Under the pieces are notes generated by a model. That model ran no database searches. It saw only the letters and a program-made list of their open reading frames with translations, and was not told the DNA's origin. From Marivivens sp. (GTDB lineage Bacteria > Pseudomonadota > Alphaproteobacteria > Rhodobacterales > Rhodobacteraceae): a DNA stretch of 64,000 bases. Position 1 is the stretch's first letter. Each line of letters begins with the position of its first letter. Shown piece by piece: positions 48,223 through 57,050 of the stretch. The DNA lies in NCBI GenBank assembly GCA_024642115.1, contig JAHEBU010000006.1, positions 124,001-188,000 on the forward strand, given 5' to 3'. A program made the translations under genes and the position numbers.

Positions 48223-49134
48223 ATGCAATTTCGCATGGATTGGCGTTCCATCAATTTTGACTGGAACCGCGCCCGCGCGGTGCTTGTCACCGCGGAGGAG
48301 GGGTCACTGTCGGCGGCGGCCCGTGCGCTGGGTCTGGCCCAGCCGACCCTTGGCCGCCAGGTGGACGCGCTGGAGCAGGAACTGGGCGTCGTGCTGTTCG
48401 AACGCTTTGGCCGAGGCGTGCAACTGACCCCGGCGGGGCACGAGTTGATCGGCCATCTGCGGGCGATGGGTGACGCGGCGAGCCAGTTGTCGCTGTCGGC
48501 CTTTGGGCAGAACGAGGCGGTCGAGGGGCTCGTCACCATCTCGGCCTCGGACGCTTATGCGGGGCTGCTGTTGCCGCCGATCCTCAAACGGTTGCGCAAG
48601 GCCGAGCCGCGCATCACCATCGAAATTCTGGCCGACAACACGGCCGCCGACCTGATGCGCCGCGAGGCGGATATCGCCATCCGCAACTTTCGCCCGCGTG
48701 AACCCGATCTTGTGGCCAAGCTGATCCGCGAAACCGGGGCCCGGTTTTATGGTTCCCCCGCTTATCTGGACAGTCTGGGGCCGATGACCGGCCCGGCCGA
48801 CCTGACCCGCGCCGACCTGATCGCCCCCGGCGACCCCACCGCATTCATTGCAGCGTTGGAGCACAAGGGCCTGACGATTAGCGCCGACCGGGTGCCGCTG
48901 CGCTGTGCCAGCTATCTGGCAATGTGGGAAATGGTCAAGCTGGGGTTGGGTCTGGGTCTGCTGGACGAACGTCTGGGCGATGCCGAGCCTGCCGTGCGCC
49001 GCGCCCTGCCCGACTATGTCCCCTTTACCTTTCCGATCTGGCTGGTCGCCCACCGCGAAATTCACCGCAGTCGCCGCCTGCGGTTGGTGTTTGATTTTCT
49101 GGCCGAGGCTCTCAGGACACAAGAGGCCGGGTGA
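48223..49134 (+). CDS. LysR-family transcriptional regulator
   Basis: 303 residues. The HTH is AAARALGLAQPTLGRQVDALEQ and the effector domain begins VTISASDAYAGLLLPPIL. A second ATG four codons in (48235) is an equally good start; neither has a strong ribosome site. Divergent from the DUF4386/NAD-binding pair, a usual target arrangement. Confidence 0.92.
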   Translation: MQFRMDWRSINFDWNRARAVLVTAEEGSLSAAARALGLAQPTLGRQVDALEQELGVVLFERFGRGVQLTPAGHELIGHLRAMGDAASQLSLSAFGQNEAVEGLVTISASDAYAGLLLPPILKRLRKAEPRITIEILADNTAADLMRREADIAIRNFRPREPDLVAKLIRETGARFYGSPAYLDSLGPMTGPADLTRADLIAPGDPTAFIAALEHKGLTISADRVPLRCASYLAMWEMVKLGLGLGLLDERLGDAEPAVRRALPDYVPFTFPIWLVAHREIHRSRRLRLVFDFLAEALRTQEAG

Positions 49135-49206
49135 CGCCAAGCCTACTTGCCCGACCCCCTGCGGATTGGTAAGCCCTTGTCACCAATTCAGGGAGTTTCC
49201 CGCGTC

Positions 49207-50370
49207 ATGGCTGTCATCACAAATATCATGGACCTCAAGCGGATCTACAAACGCCGCACGCCCAAGATGTTCTATGACTACTGCGAAAGCGGAAGCTGGA
49301 CCGAACAGACGTTCCGCGAAAATACCAGTGACTTTGACCAGATCCGGTTTCGCCAGCGCGTCGCCGTGGACATGTCCAACCGCAGCATTGCCAGCACGAT
49401 GATCGGGCAAAAGGTTGCGATGCCCGTGGCCCTTGCCCCGGTTGGCATGACCGGGATGCAGTCGGCCGACGGAGAGATCAAGGCCGCCCGCGCCGCGTTG
49501 AAATTCGGGGTCCCCTATACTCTGTCCACCATGTCGATCTGTTCGATCGAGGATGTGGCGGCGGCCACCAAGGCCCCGTTCTGGTTCCAGCTTTACGTCA
49601 TGAAAGACGAAGAGTTCGTCGACAACATCATTCAGCGCGCCAAGAACGCAGGCGTGTCCGCGTTGGTCATCACGCTGGACCTGCAACTGCTCGGACAGCG
49701 CCACAAGGATCTGAAAAACGGGTTGTCCGCCCCGCCCAAGCCTACCCTTGCCAATATCATCAACCTGTCGACAAAGTGGCATTGGCTTTATGGCATGTCG
49801 CAGACCCGCAACCACACGTTCCGCAATATTGCCGGTCACGCCAAAAGCGTGAAGAACATGGCGTCCCTGTCCAGTTGGACCAACGAGCAGTTCGAGCCAA
49901 AGCTCGACTGGGCGATGATTGCCAGGCTCAAGGAAAAATGGGGGGGCAAGGTCATCCTGAAAGGTATTCTGGACGTTGAGGACGCGAAGAAGGCGGTCGA
50001 GGTGGGCTGCGACGCGATCATCGTGAGCAATCACGGTGGCCGCCAACTGGACGGCGCGATCAGTTCGATCCGTGCCCTGCCCGCCATCGTGGCCGCCGTG
50101 GGCGACCAGACCGAGGTGTGGCTGGATAGCGGCATACGGTCGGGTCAGGACGTGCTCAAGGCGCTGGCGCTGGGGGCCAAGGGGACCATGATCGGCCGCG
50201 CCTATATCTACGGCTTGGGGGCGATGGGCGAGGCCGGTGTGTCCAAGACGCTGGAGATTCTGGCGCGCGAGATGGACATGACCATGGCCCTGTGCGGACG
50301 CCGCGATATTCACGACATGACCCGTGACACCGTTCTGGTGCCCCAAGGGTTTGAAGGCGTGTGGTCATGA
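49207..50370 (+). CDS. lldD: FMN-dependent L-lactate dehydrogenase
   Basis: Alpha-hydroxyacid oxidising flavoprotein, 387 residues. It begins MAVITNIMDLKRIYKRRTPK. Active-site residues: Lys in VILKGILDVEDA, the His-Arg pair in SNHGGRQLDGA, and DSGIRSGQDVLKALALGA for FMN phosphate. It oxidises L-lactate to pyruvate with a quinone acceptor. The frame is open 20 codons further, but this start matches family members. Confidence 0.92.
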   Translation: MAVITNIMDLKRIYKRRTPKMFYDYCESGSWTEQTFRENTSDFDQIRFRQRVAVDMSNRSIASTMIGQKVAMPVALAPVGMTGMQSADGEIKAARAALKFGVPYTLSTMSICSIEDVAAATKAPFWFQLYVMKDEEFVDNIIQRAKNAGVSALVITLDLQLLGQRHKDLKNGLSAPPKPTLANIINLSTKWHWLYGMSQTRNHTFRNIAGHAKSVKNMASLSSWTNEQFEPKLDWAMIARLKEKWGGKVILKGILDVEDAKKAVEVGCDAIIVSNHGGRQLDGAISSIRALPAIVAAVGDQTEVWLDSGIRSGQDVLKALALGAKGTMIGRAYIYGLGAMGEAGVSKTLEILAREMDMTMALCGRRDIHDMTRDTVLVPQGFEGVWS

Positions 50371-50377
50371 CTCCTAG

Positions 50378-52327
50378 ATGACCGTCAGTTACCGTCCGGA
50401 AGTCGATGGCCTGCGGGCGGTGGCGGTCATACCCGTTGTCCTGTTTCATGCGGGTGCGGCCGGGATGGCGGGGGGGTTTGTCGGCGTCGATGTGTTCTTT
50501 GTCATCAGCGGGTTCCTGATCACGTCGATCCTGCTGGCCGATTGGCAGGGCGGCACGTTTTCCTATCGCCGGTTTTATGTCCGCCGCGCCCGCCGCATCC
50601 TGCCTGCCCTGCTGACCGTCACAGCCCTTTCGGTGCCAGTGGCCATCCTGCTGCTGCCGCCCCCGGAACTGCGCGATTTCTTTCGCTCTGTCGTCTATGT
50701 GTCGAGCTTTACCGCCAACACCTATTTCTATCAGACCACGGGCTATTTCCAGACCGCGTCCGAGCTCAAGCCGCTATTGCATACCTGGAGCCTGGCCGTG
50801 GAAGAGCAGTTCTATCTGCTGTTTCCGGTGGGGTTGATGCTGTCGTTGCGGCTGGGTCTGCGCGGGCCGATGGGCCTGTTGGGACTGGCCGGACTGGTCA
50901 GCCTGTGGGCCGCCGAACGCGCCAGCCATCTGGACCCGAGTGCCGCGTTCTATCTGTTGCCCTACCGGTTCTGGGAACTGGCGCTGGGGGGCGGCGCGGC
51001 CCTATGGGTCGCCTCAGCCGGCCCGCGCAAGGGGTCGGACCTGTGCGCGGGGTTGGGTCTGGGTCTGATCGCAGTCGCCATCTTTAGCTATGGCGAGGAC
51101 ACGCCGTTTCCGGGCCTGTGGGCCCTGCCCCCTACGGTGGGTGCCGCCATGGTCCTGTTGTTCACCTCGGAACAGACCCGATTGGGTCGCGTGCTGTCCC
51201 GGCCCGCGCTGGTCTGGGTCGGCCGCGTCAGTTTCAGCCTGTATCTGTGGCATCAGCCGGTTCTGGCCTTTGCCCGCGCTGTCTGGGGGGTCGATCTGCC
51301 GGGCGTGGTGGCGGGAGGGGCGGTTGTGCTGGCCTTTCTGCTCGCCCTTGGAACCTGGGCTTGGGTGGAAAACCCGGTCCGCCGACCGTCTGGCGGAGTG
51401 CTCTTGTCCAACGTTTGGACGGGGGCGGTGCTGGCGGGGGCGGCGATGGCCCTCATCCTGATCGGCCAGTTCGGATATGTCCGCCACGGATTTCCCCGCC
51501 TTTATGCAACCCTGCATCTGCCCGAGGGGGCGGTCGATACCTTTGTCCGCATGGACGCCGCCGCCCGCGCCGAGCAGATCCCGACCATGCCAGACGATGG
51601 CGCATGCATGTTCTGGTCAGGTGCTGTGGACGCCGCATTCGAGGCCCGATTCGACGATTGCGCGTCCCGCCTTGGCCCGGCAGTGATGGTTCTGGGCGAT
51701 TCCCACGCGATGGACGTCTATGCCATCGGCGCCATGTCCGGGCAGACCCCATTCCTGGTGGGGTTGTCGCGCGGGGGCTGTCGCCCGACCCATGACGGGG
51801 GCGATTGTCCTTATGTGGCCGTCCCCGCCTTTGTCGCGGCGCGGCCGGGGGCGGTGGCCCTTGTCCTGTTTCAGCAGACCGGGTCATTTTTGATTGCGGA
51901 TGCCGCAGGCGAGTTCGATACCGAACGGCCCTATGAACCGGGGGCAGTCTATTCGATCTCGGACGACGCAATCGACGCGATCCTAAGCTACGTCACCGGG
52001 TTGACCCAGATCGTGCCAACTGTCTGGCTGGGGCCGTTTCAGGAAAGCCATGCCGACCTGCTCAACCCCGCCTCGCCGATCTATCGCGGGCAGATGCGCA
52101 TCGACCCCGCGGTCATCGCGATGTTTCATCAGGTCGATGCAACCGCGCGAGGCCGGGCAGAGGCGGCGGGTGTGCGCTATGTCTCGTTGATCGACCAGTT
52201 TGCCATCGGCCCTGATTTTCTGGAGCAGGACGGCTGCATCACCTACCGCGACGATGACCACCTGAGCGCCTGTGGCAAGGCGATCCTTGCGGCACGGTGG
52301 CCGGCAATTCTGGCGGCATCGCGGTAG
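50378..52327 (+). CDS. Membrane acyltransferase (OafA/YrhL type) with SGNH domain
   Basis: 649 residues. The N-terminal acyltransferase-3 domain has about ten helices and the motifs PEVDGLRAVAVIPVVLFHAG and FFVISGFLIT. The C-terminal periplasmic SGNH domain (about 420-649) has VMVLGDSHAMD (Ser) and DDDHLSACG (Asp/His). This architecture O-acetylates cell-surface polysaccharide or peptidoglycan. It starts 7 bases after lldD but is probably unrelated in function. Confidence 0.92.
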   Translation: MTVSYRPEVDGLRAVAVIPVVLFHAGAAGMAGGFVGVDVFFVISGFLITSILLADWQGGTFSYRRFYVRRARRILPALLTVTALSVPVAILLLPPPELRDFFRSVVYVSSFTANTYFYQTTGYFQTASELKPLLHTWSLAVEEQFYLLFPVGLMLSLRLGLRGPMGLLGLAGLVSLWAAERASHLDPSAAFYLLPYRFWELALGGGAALWVASAGPRKGSDLCAGLGLGLIAVAIFSYGEDTPFPGLWALPPTVGAAMVLLFTSEQTRLGRVLSRPALVWVGRVSFSLYLWHQPVLAFARAVWGVDLPGVVAGGAVVLAFLLALGTWAWVENPVRRPSGGVLLSNVWTGAVLAGAAMALILIGQFGYVRHGFPRLYATLHLPEGAVDTFVRMDAAARAEQIPTMPDDGACMFWSGAVDAAFEARFDDCASRLGPAVMVLGDSHAMDVYAIGAMSGQTPFLVGLSRGGCRPTHDGGDCPYVAVPAFVAARPGAVALVLFQQTGSFLIADAAGEFDTERPYEPGAVYSISDDAIDAILSYVTGLTQIVPTVWLGPFQESHADLLNPASPIYRGQMRIDPAVIAMFHQVDATARGRAEAAGVRYVSLIDQFAIGPDFLEQDGCITYRDDDHLSACGKAILAARWPAILAASR

Positions 52328-52404
52328 GCAAACCGCTGCCCTCTTGCCGCCGATCCGTTGCCTGACGTAGGTGTGGTCGGGCGAAGATCCGGGCGGAGGA
52401 CCAA

Positions 52405-54324
52405 ATGGCCGGCAGACAGACACCCCTTGCGGCACCGATGACCGACGAGGCCTTGTTCGCCTTGCGCTGGGACCGCGGGCTACGGGATCTGGTGGGGCCG
52501 CTGGGCCGTCTGTATCCGGCGGCGATGGCGTCGGGCGCCCTGATCGGTCGGTTGCGCGCCCTGTTGGCGGGACATTGGGCGGAGCGCCCGGTCGACCTGA
52601 AATCGCTGGACCTGCGCCGCGATCTGAACCCGGACTGGTTCCTGTCGCAGGACATGGTCGCCTATGTGTTCTATATCGACAAGTTCGCGGGCACCCTGGC
52701 CAAGTTGCCCGACCATATCCCCTATCTGGCCGATCTGGGCGTGACCTATGCCCATATGATGCCCTGTCTCAAACCCCGTCCCGGCCAGTCGGACGGGGGC
52801 TATGCGGTCATGGACTACCGCGCCATCAATCCGGCCTTGGGCACGATGGCCGAGTTCGAGGCCGCTTGTGCGAGGTTCCGTGCTGCCGGGATCAGTCCCT
52901 GCATCGACATGGTCCTGAACCACACGGCCAAGGAACACGAGTGGGCAGTCAAGGCCCGCGCGGGCGATCCAGCCTATCAGGCCTATTACCGGATGTTCGA
53001 CGACGACACCCTGCCCCGCCAGTACGAGCGCACCCTGGTCGAGATATTCCCGGCCCAGGCCCCCGGCAATTTTACTTACTACCCCGATTTCAAGAAATGG
53101 GTCTGGACCACGTTCAACGAATATCAGTGGGACCTGAACTGGGAAAACCCCGAGGTGTTTCTGGCCATCCTCGACACGATCCTGCATCTGGCCAACAAGG
53201 GGGTCGAGGTGTTCCGCATGGATGCCGTCGCCTTTATGTGGAAGAAGATGGGGACCGGCTGTCAAAACCTGCCGCAGGTGCATGACATCCTTCAGGCCCT
53301 TGTGCAGTCGATCAGGGTGGCCGCCCCCGCCGTCATCTGCAAGGCCGAGGCGATCGTGGGGCCCACCGATCTGGTCCCCTACCTTGGCACCGGCACCCAT
53401 GCGGGCAAGGAAAGCCATCTGGCCTATCACAACAACCTGATGGTCCAATATTGGTCGTCGCTGGCCGCCCGCGACACCCGGTTGATGACCTATGTGCTGT
53501 CCGCCCATTTCCCCGAAAGTTTCCGCCACGCCTGTTTTGCGACCTATATCCGCTGTCACGACGATATCGGCTGGGCGATCACCGAAGAGGACGCGGCCCA
53601 TGTTCCGCCGATGTCCGGCCCCGGTCACCGCAATTTCCTGGCCGATTTCTATAATGGGTCGTTTGACGGATCCTGGGCGCGCGGCGCCGATTTCCAGTCC
53701 AATGCCGAAACGGGCGACCGCCGCACGAACGGCAGTTTCGCCAGCCTGACGGGCATCGAAAAGGCGTGTGACGAGGGTGACGAGGTTGCGTTGTCCCTAG
53801 CCATTCAGCGGGTCCTGATGGGTCATGCCCTGATCGCGTCGTTCGGCGGTGTCCCCCTGATCTACATGGGCGACGAGATTGGCCTGACCAACGATTATGC
53901 CTATGAGAATTTTCCCGAGCTGAAGGAGGACGGCCGCTGGATGCAGCGCCCGTCGATGGATTGGGACGCCGTTGGCACCCTGACCCAGGGCCAGACGGTC
54001 GCTGCCCGCGTTCATGCCGGGGTGAAACACTTGCTGGCCGTGCGCAAGGCGACCCCACAGCTGGCGTCCGACGTGCCGACCCGGATCGTCGATCTGGGCG
54101 ACCGGGGGCTGTTCGCCTTTGACCGGATGGCCGATGACCGGACGGTGCGCTGCGTGTTCAACTTTACTGACGAAGAGCGGCGGATCAGCCCCTGGGGGCT
54201 GAGGCTTGAGCCGGGGATGACCTATGAGGAACTGTTGCGCGGCGGGCCGCTGGTGCTGGACGACGGCTGGGTCGTGATGCCGCCCTATGGCCGGCTCTGG
54301 CTCAGGTCCGGACCGAGGGTCTGA
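52405..54324 (+). CDS. Amylosucrase (GH13 subfamily 4)
   Basis: 639 residues with GGAGG before the ATG. GH13 motifs: SDGGYAVMDYRAINPALG, CIDMVLNHT, the nucleophile Asp in GVEVFRMDAVAFMWKK, the acid Glu in VICKAEAIVGP and the Asp in YIRCHDDIGWA. The N-terminal helical domain and C-terminal beta domain are both present. It builds alpha-1,4-glucan from sucrose or acts as sucrose hydrolase. No sucrose transporter or regulator is adjacent. Confidence 0.92.
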   Translation: MAGRQTPLAAPMTDEALFALRWDRGLRDLVGPLGRLYPAAMASGALIGRLRALLAGHWAERPVDLKSLDLRRDLNPDWFLSQDMVAYVFYIDKFAGTLAKLPDHIPYLADLGVTYAHMMPCLKPRPGQSDGGYAVMDYRAINPALGTMAEFEAACARFRAAGISPCIDMVLNHTAKEHEWAVKARAGDPAYQAYYRMFDDDTLPRQYERTLVEIFPAQAPGNFTYYPDFKKWVWTTFNEYQWDLNWENPEVFLAILDTILHLANKGVEVFRMDAVAFMWKKMGTGCQNLPQVHDILQALVQSIRVAAPAVICKAEAIVGPTDLVPYLGTGTHAGKESHLAYHNNLMVQYWSSLAARDTRLMTYVLSAHFPESFRHACFATYIRCHDDIGWAITEEDAAHVPPMSGPGHRNFLADFYNGSFDGSWARGADFQSNAETGDRRTNGSFASLTGIEKACDEGDEVALSLAIQRVLMGHALIASFGGVPLIYMGDEIGLTNDYAYENFPELKEDGRWMQRPSMDWDAVGTLTQGQTVAARVHAGVKHLLAVRKATPQLASDVPTRIVDLGDRGLFAFDRMADDRTVRCVFNFTDEERRISPWGLRLEPGMTYEELLRGGPLVLDDGWVVMPPYGRLWLRSGPRV

Positions 54325-55456
54325 GCGGAAGGCGTGCGATGAGCCGGGCCAGTGGCAGAGCCGCAAGAAGCAGGATCGCGACGCAGCCATAGGCCACCCG
54401 CAACCCAAAGAACTGGCTGACCAGACCCATCAGGACGGGCGCAAAGAACAACCCGGAAAAGCCCATGACGGCGGCGCGGCTGATCGCCTCGGTCCTGAGT
54501 CTGGGGGCGACCAGTTTGCCGACCAGTGCCAATGCCATCGGCCCGATGACCGACACCCCCAGCCCGAGGATGCCAAAGCCCAGGTAGGCCACCAGCGGCG
54601 TGGGCGCGACAGCCGCCAGTACCGCCCCCGAGGCTGACAGGATCGACGCCCAGAATATCACCGTCAGTTCGCGCAACCGCTGCGCCACGACCTGTCCGCC
54701 GAACCGCCCCACCGCCATCGTCAGCCCCAGCGTGGCCGGACCCAGCGCCCCTTGGGCCGCGCCGCCCCCGAGCGTCCGTTCGATGTGCAGGGCCGACCAC
54801 GCCTCGACCGTCGCTTCGGACATGAAGGCGATGAGAACGACCCCACCACACAGCAGGATCGGCCAGAGCGGGTAGTGTTCGTGCGGGCCGTCGTCGGCAT
54901 GGGCGGGCGCGACGGACGTGCGCAGGGTGGGCAAAAGGGCGAAGGTCATCACCGTCAGCGCCGTCGTGACAACGATCATCGGCAGCCCCGCGTCGCGCGT
55001 GACGCTGCACAAGATGGCCGCCACCGCGTAGCCCAGCGAAAACATCCCGTGCGCCCCGTTCATGAGCGACCTGCCATGCGCCGCCTCAAGGTCGCTGACC
55101 CGCGAATTCATGATGACATCGAGCAGGCCAGAGGACATTCCGGCGGCGAACATCACCAGCGGAAAGACCCAGACCGAATGGACCAGGCCGGGCAGGAACC
55201 AGACCAGCGCAAAGAGCGCCGCCGCCAGTTGCATTCCGCGCGGCCCCATCCGGGCGTCCACGCGGGGGGCAATCCACATCGACGACATCAGCCCCAGCGC
55301 TGACCCCAGCAAAAGCAGCCCGAACACCCCGTCGCTGGCCCCCAGATGCCCCTTGATGACCGGAACATAGGCGGCAAAGGCCCCCCAGAACGATCCGAGG
55401 ATAGCAAAGGCCGTGGCGGGTTTGCGGGCAAGCCGGAGAGACGCGATGAGGGACAT
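54302..55456 (-). CDS. MFS transporter
   Basis: 384 residues from the ATG at 55456 (the frame is open to 55564 without support). Twelve helices. KPATAFAILGSFWGAFAAYV and DLEAAHGRSLMNGAHGMFSL resemble the sugar/drug efflux members related to YbjJ. Its 3' end overlaps the amylosucrase 3' end by 23 bases on the opposite strand. Confidence 0.85.
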   Translation of the reverse strand: MSLIASLRLARKPATAFAILGSFWGAFAAYVPVIKGHLGASDGVFGLLLLGSALGLMSSMWIAPRVDARMGPRGMQLAAALFALVWFLPGLVHSVWVFPLVMFAAGMSSGLLDVIMNSRVSDLEAAHGRSLMNGAHGMFSLGYAVAAILCSVTRDAGLPMIVVTTALTVMTFALLPTLRTSVAPAHADDGPHEHYPLWPILLCGGVVLIAFMSEATVEAWSALHIERTLGGGAAQGALGPATLGLTMAVGRFGGQVVAQRLRELTVIFWASILSASGAVLAAVAPTPLVAYLGFGILGLGVSVIGPMALALVGKLVAPRLRTEAISRAAVMGFSGLFFAPVLMGLVSQFFGLRVAYGCVAILLLAALPLARLIARLPLRPSVRT

Positions 55457-55508
55457 GATACGCCCCGGTTGCCAGCCCGGACCGAGGCTGGCAAGCCCCA
55501 AACCGCGC

Positions 55509-56117
55509 CTAGTCGAACTTGAACAGAACCGCCAGCACCAGCACCGTCGCCACCGCGAGCCCAATGGGCCCCAGCAGCCACATCGCCAGCGGTATCGACA
55601 GATACAGGCAGCGCAGCCCGAGGAAATAGCACAGCGCCCCGTTCTCCAGATCGTCCTGCCCCCGGATGCCGGTGTCGGTCACCGGCAGGTTGACGACGAA
55701 ACTGGCGTGGCTGAAGAAGCGCACAGAAAACGTGAAGGCAAAGAAGGCGGCCAGATACAGCAGCAGCACAAGCGCGAATTTGAGCAGCAAAAGCCCGGTA
55801 TCGGTATTGCCCATCATGTTGAGTTCACGGCTGAGCCCCGAAATCTTGTCTGTTGTCGTCATGATCCCCAGAACCCCAAAGGCGATGACGATCGAGGTCG
55901 AGGCCAGAAAGGTCGCGGACATGAGCCAGTTGCGCAGGGTCTGCACCACGAGGATTTCGTGTTTCGAACCGGCATAGTGATCGAGCCACTGGGCCCGCGC
56001 GATCCGGTGCCTGCCAAAGGCGGTCGCCCCGCCGTTGGAGGCGATCCGCACAAACAGGCGGACGTGGTATCCGAACAAGACGGCAAGGGACGCTCCGACG
56101 ATGAGGAGTTCTGGCAT
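55509..56117 (-). CDS. DUF599 family membrane protein
   Basis: 202 residues from the ATG at 56117 with TGGAG upstream. Four helices with the DUF599 pattern ([19 protein letters not shown] near the start, FRFFSHASF-like [14 protein letters not shown]). Function unknown. Divergent from rplY. Confidence 0.82.
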   Translation of the reverse strand: MPELLIVGASLAVLFGYHVRLFVRIASNGGATAFGRHRIARAQWLDHYAGSKHEILVVQTLRNWLMSATFLASTSIVIAFGVLGIMTTTDKISGLSRELNMMGNTDTGLLLLKFALVLLLYLAAFFAFTFSVRFFSHASFVVNLPVTDTGIRGQDDLENGALCYFLGLRCLYLSIPLAMWLLGPIGLAVATVLVLAVLFKFD

Positions 56118-56314
56118 CTGTGGTCTCCAGGATGGGTCGTTGCGGGCCATGCCCCAATTGCGGGGCGGATACAACCGGGCGGACGGGATGTCGCAGGCTG
56201 CGCGCCCATCGCGCACAGTTCCCTCTTCCCCTTGGACGGATTCGCGGCTATAGGCGCGGCTTCGACCGGGCCTCGCACCCTTGGAGGGAGGCCCCTCAAT
56301 TTTGGAGAACGACT

Positions 56315-56938
56315 ATGGCAGCTGAAGTCCCGGACTTCGTCGCCACGGTACGGACGGGGACAGGCAAGGGGGCCGCCCGTCAAGCTCGCCGCAATGGCGA
56401 CGTACCTGGCATTGTTTATGGTGGCGGACAAGATCCCGTCGCGATCAACATTCCCTATAACTATCTGATGAAACACCTCAAGGCGGGCCGCTTTCTGCAA
56501 AAGCTGTTCAACCTTCAGGTCGAAGGGTCCGAAGATACCCGCGTGATCTGCCGCAGCGTGCAGCGCGACGTGGTCAAGGACAAGCCGACCCATGTGGATT
56601 TCATGCGCCTCAAGCGGACGAGCCGGGTGAACCTGTTCATCCACGTCACGTTCGAGAACGAAAAACTGTCGCCTGGCATCAAGAAGGGTGGCGTTCTGAC
56701 CATCGTTCGTCACGAGGTCGAGTTGAACGTTCTGGCCGGTGACATTCCGGACCACATCACGGTTGACCTGACCGGCAAGGACATCGGTGATGTGATCCAC
56801 ATCAACGATATCACCCTGCCCGAAGGTTGCACCCCTGTGATCCACCGGAATTTCGTTGTGGCCAACATCGCCGCCCCGTCGGGCCTGCGGTCGTCGGGCA
56901 CCGATGACGAGGACGAAGGCGCCGAAGTCGAGGCCTGA
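56315..56938 (+). CDS. rplY: 50S ribosomal protein L25/general stress protein Ctc
   Basis: 207 residues, the long (CTC) form. The 5S-rRNA-binding domain is at about 5-95 ([13 protein letters not shown]-like [17 protein letters not shown]) and the C-terminal domain ends in an acidic tail. Ribosome site TTTGGAG. The upstream frame to 56120 is open but not coding. In most alphaproteobacteria pth follows directly; here a GH3 gene lies between. Confidence 0.95.
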   Translation: MAAEVPDFVATVRTGTGKGAARQARRNGDVPGIVYGGGQDPVAINIPYNYLMKHLKAGRFLQKLFNLQVEGSEDTRVICRSVQRDVVKDKPTHVDFMRLKRTSRVNLFIHVTFENEKLSPGIKKGGVLTIVRHEVELNVLAGDIPDHITVDLTGKDIGDVIHINDITLPEGCTPVIHRNFVVANIAAPSGLRSSGTDDEDEGAEVEA

Positions 56939-56964
56939 TTTGCCCGATTTCAGTGACCGATGCG

Positions 56965-56987
56965 CGGGGCCTTCGGGCCCCGTTTGC
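56965..56987 (+). terminator. rplY terminator
   Basis: CGGGGCC-TTCG-GGCCCCG with a short T-run (GTTTGC), 27 bases after the rplY stop. Confidence 0.7.
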
Positions 56988-57050
56988 ATGTCCGGCACTT
57001 GCATCATGGGAAGTTGAGGGGTTACCTCGCCCGCAAAACCGGAGGTCCCC

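Noticed and set aside
49180-50346. 388-residue minus-strand ORF opposite lldD
   Set aside because: Antisense shadow with no family motif; lldD active-site motifs are on the plus strand.
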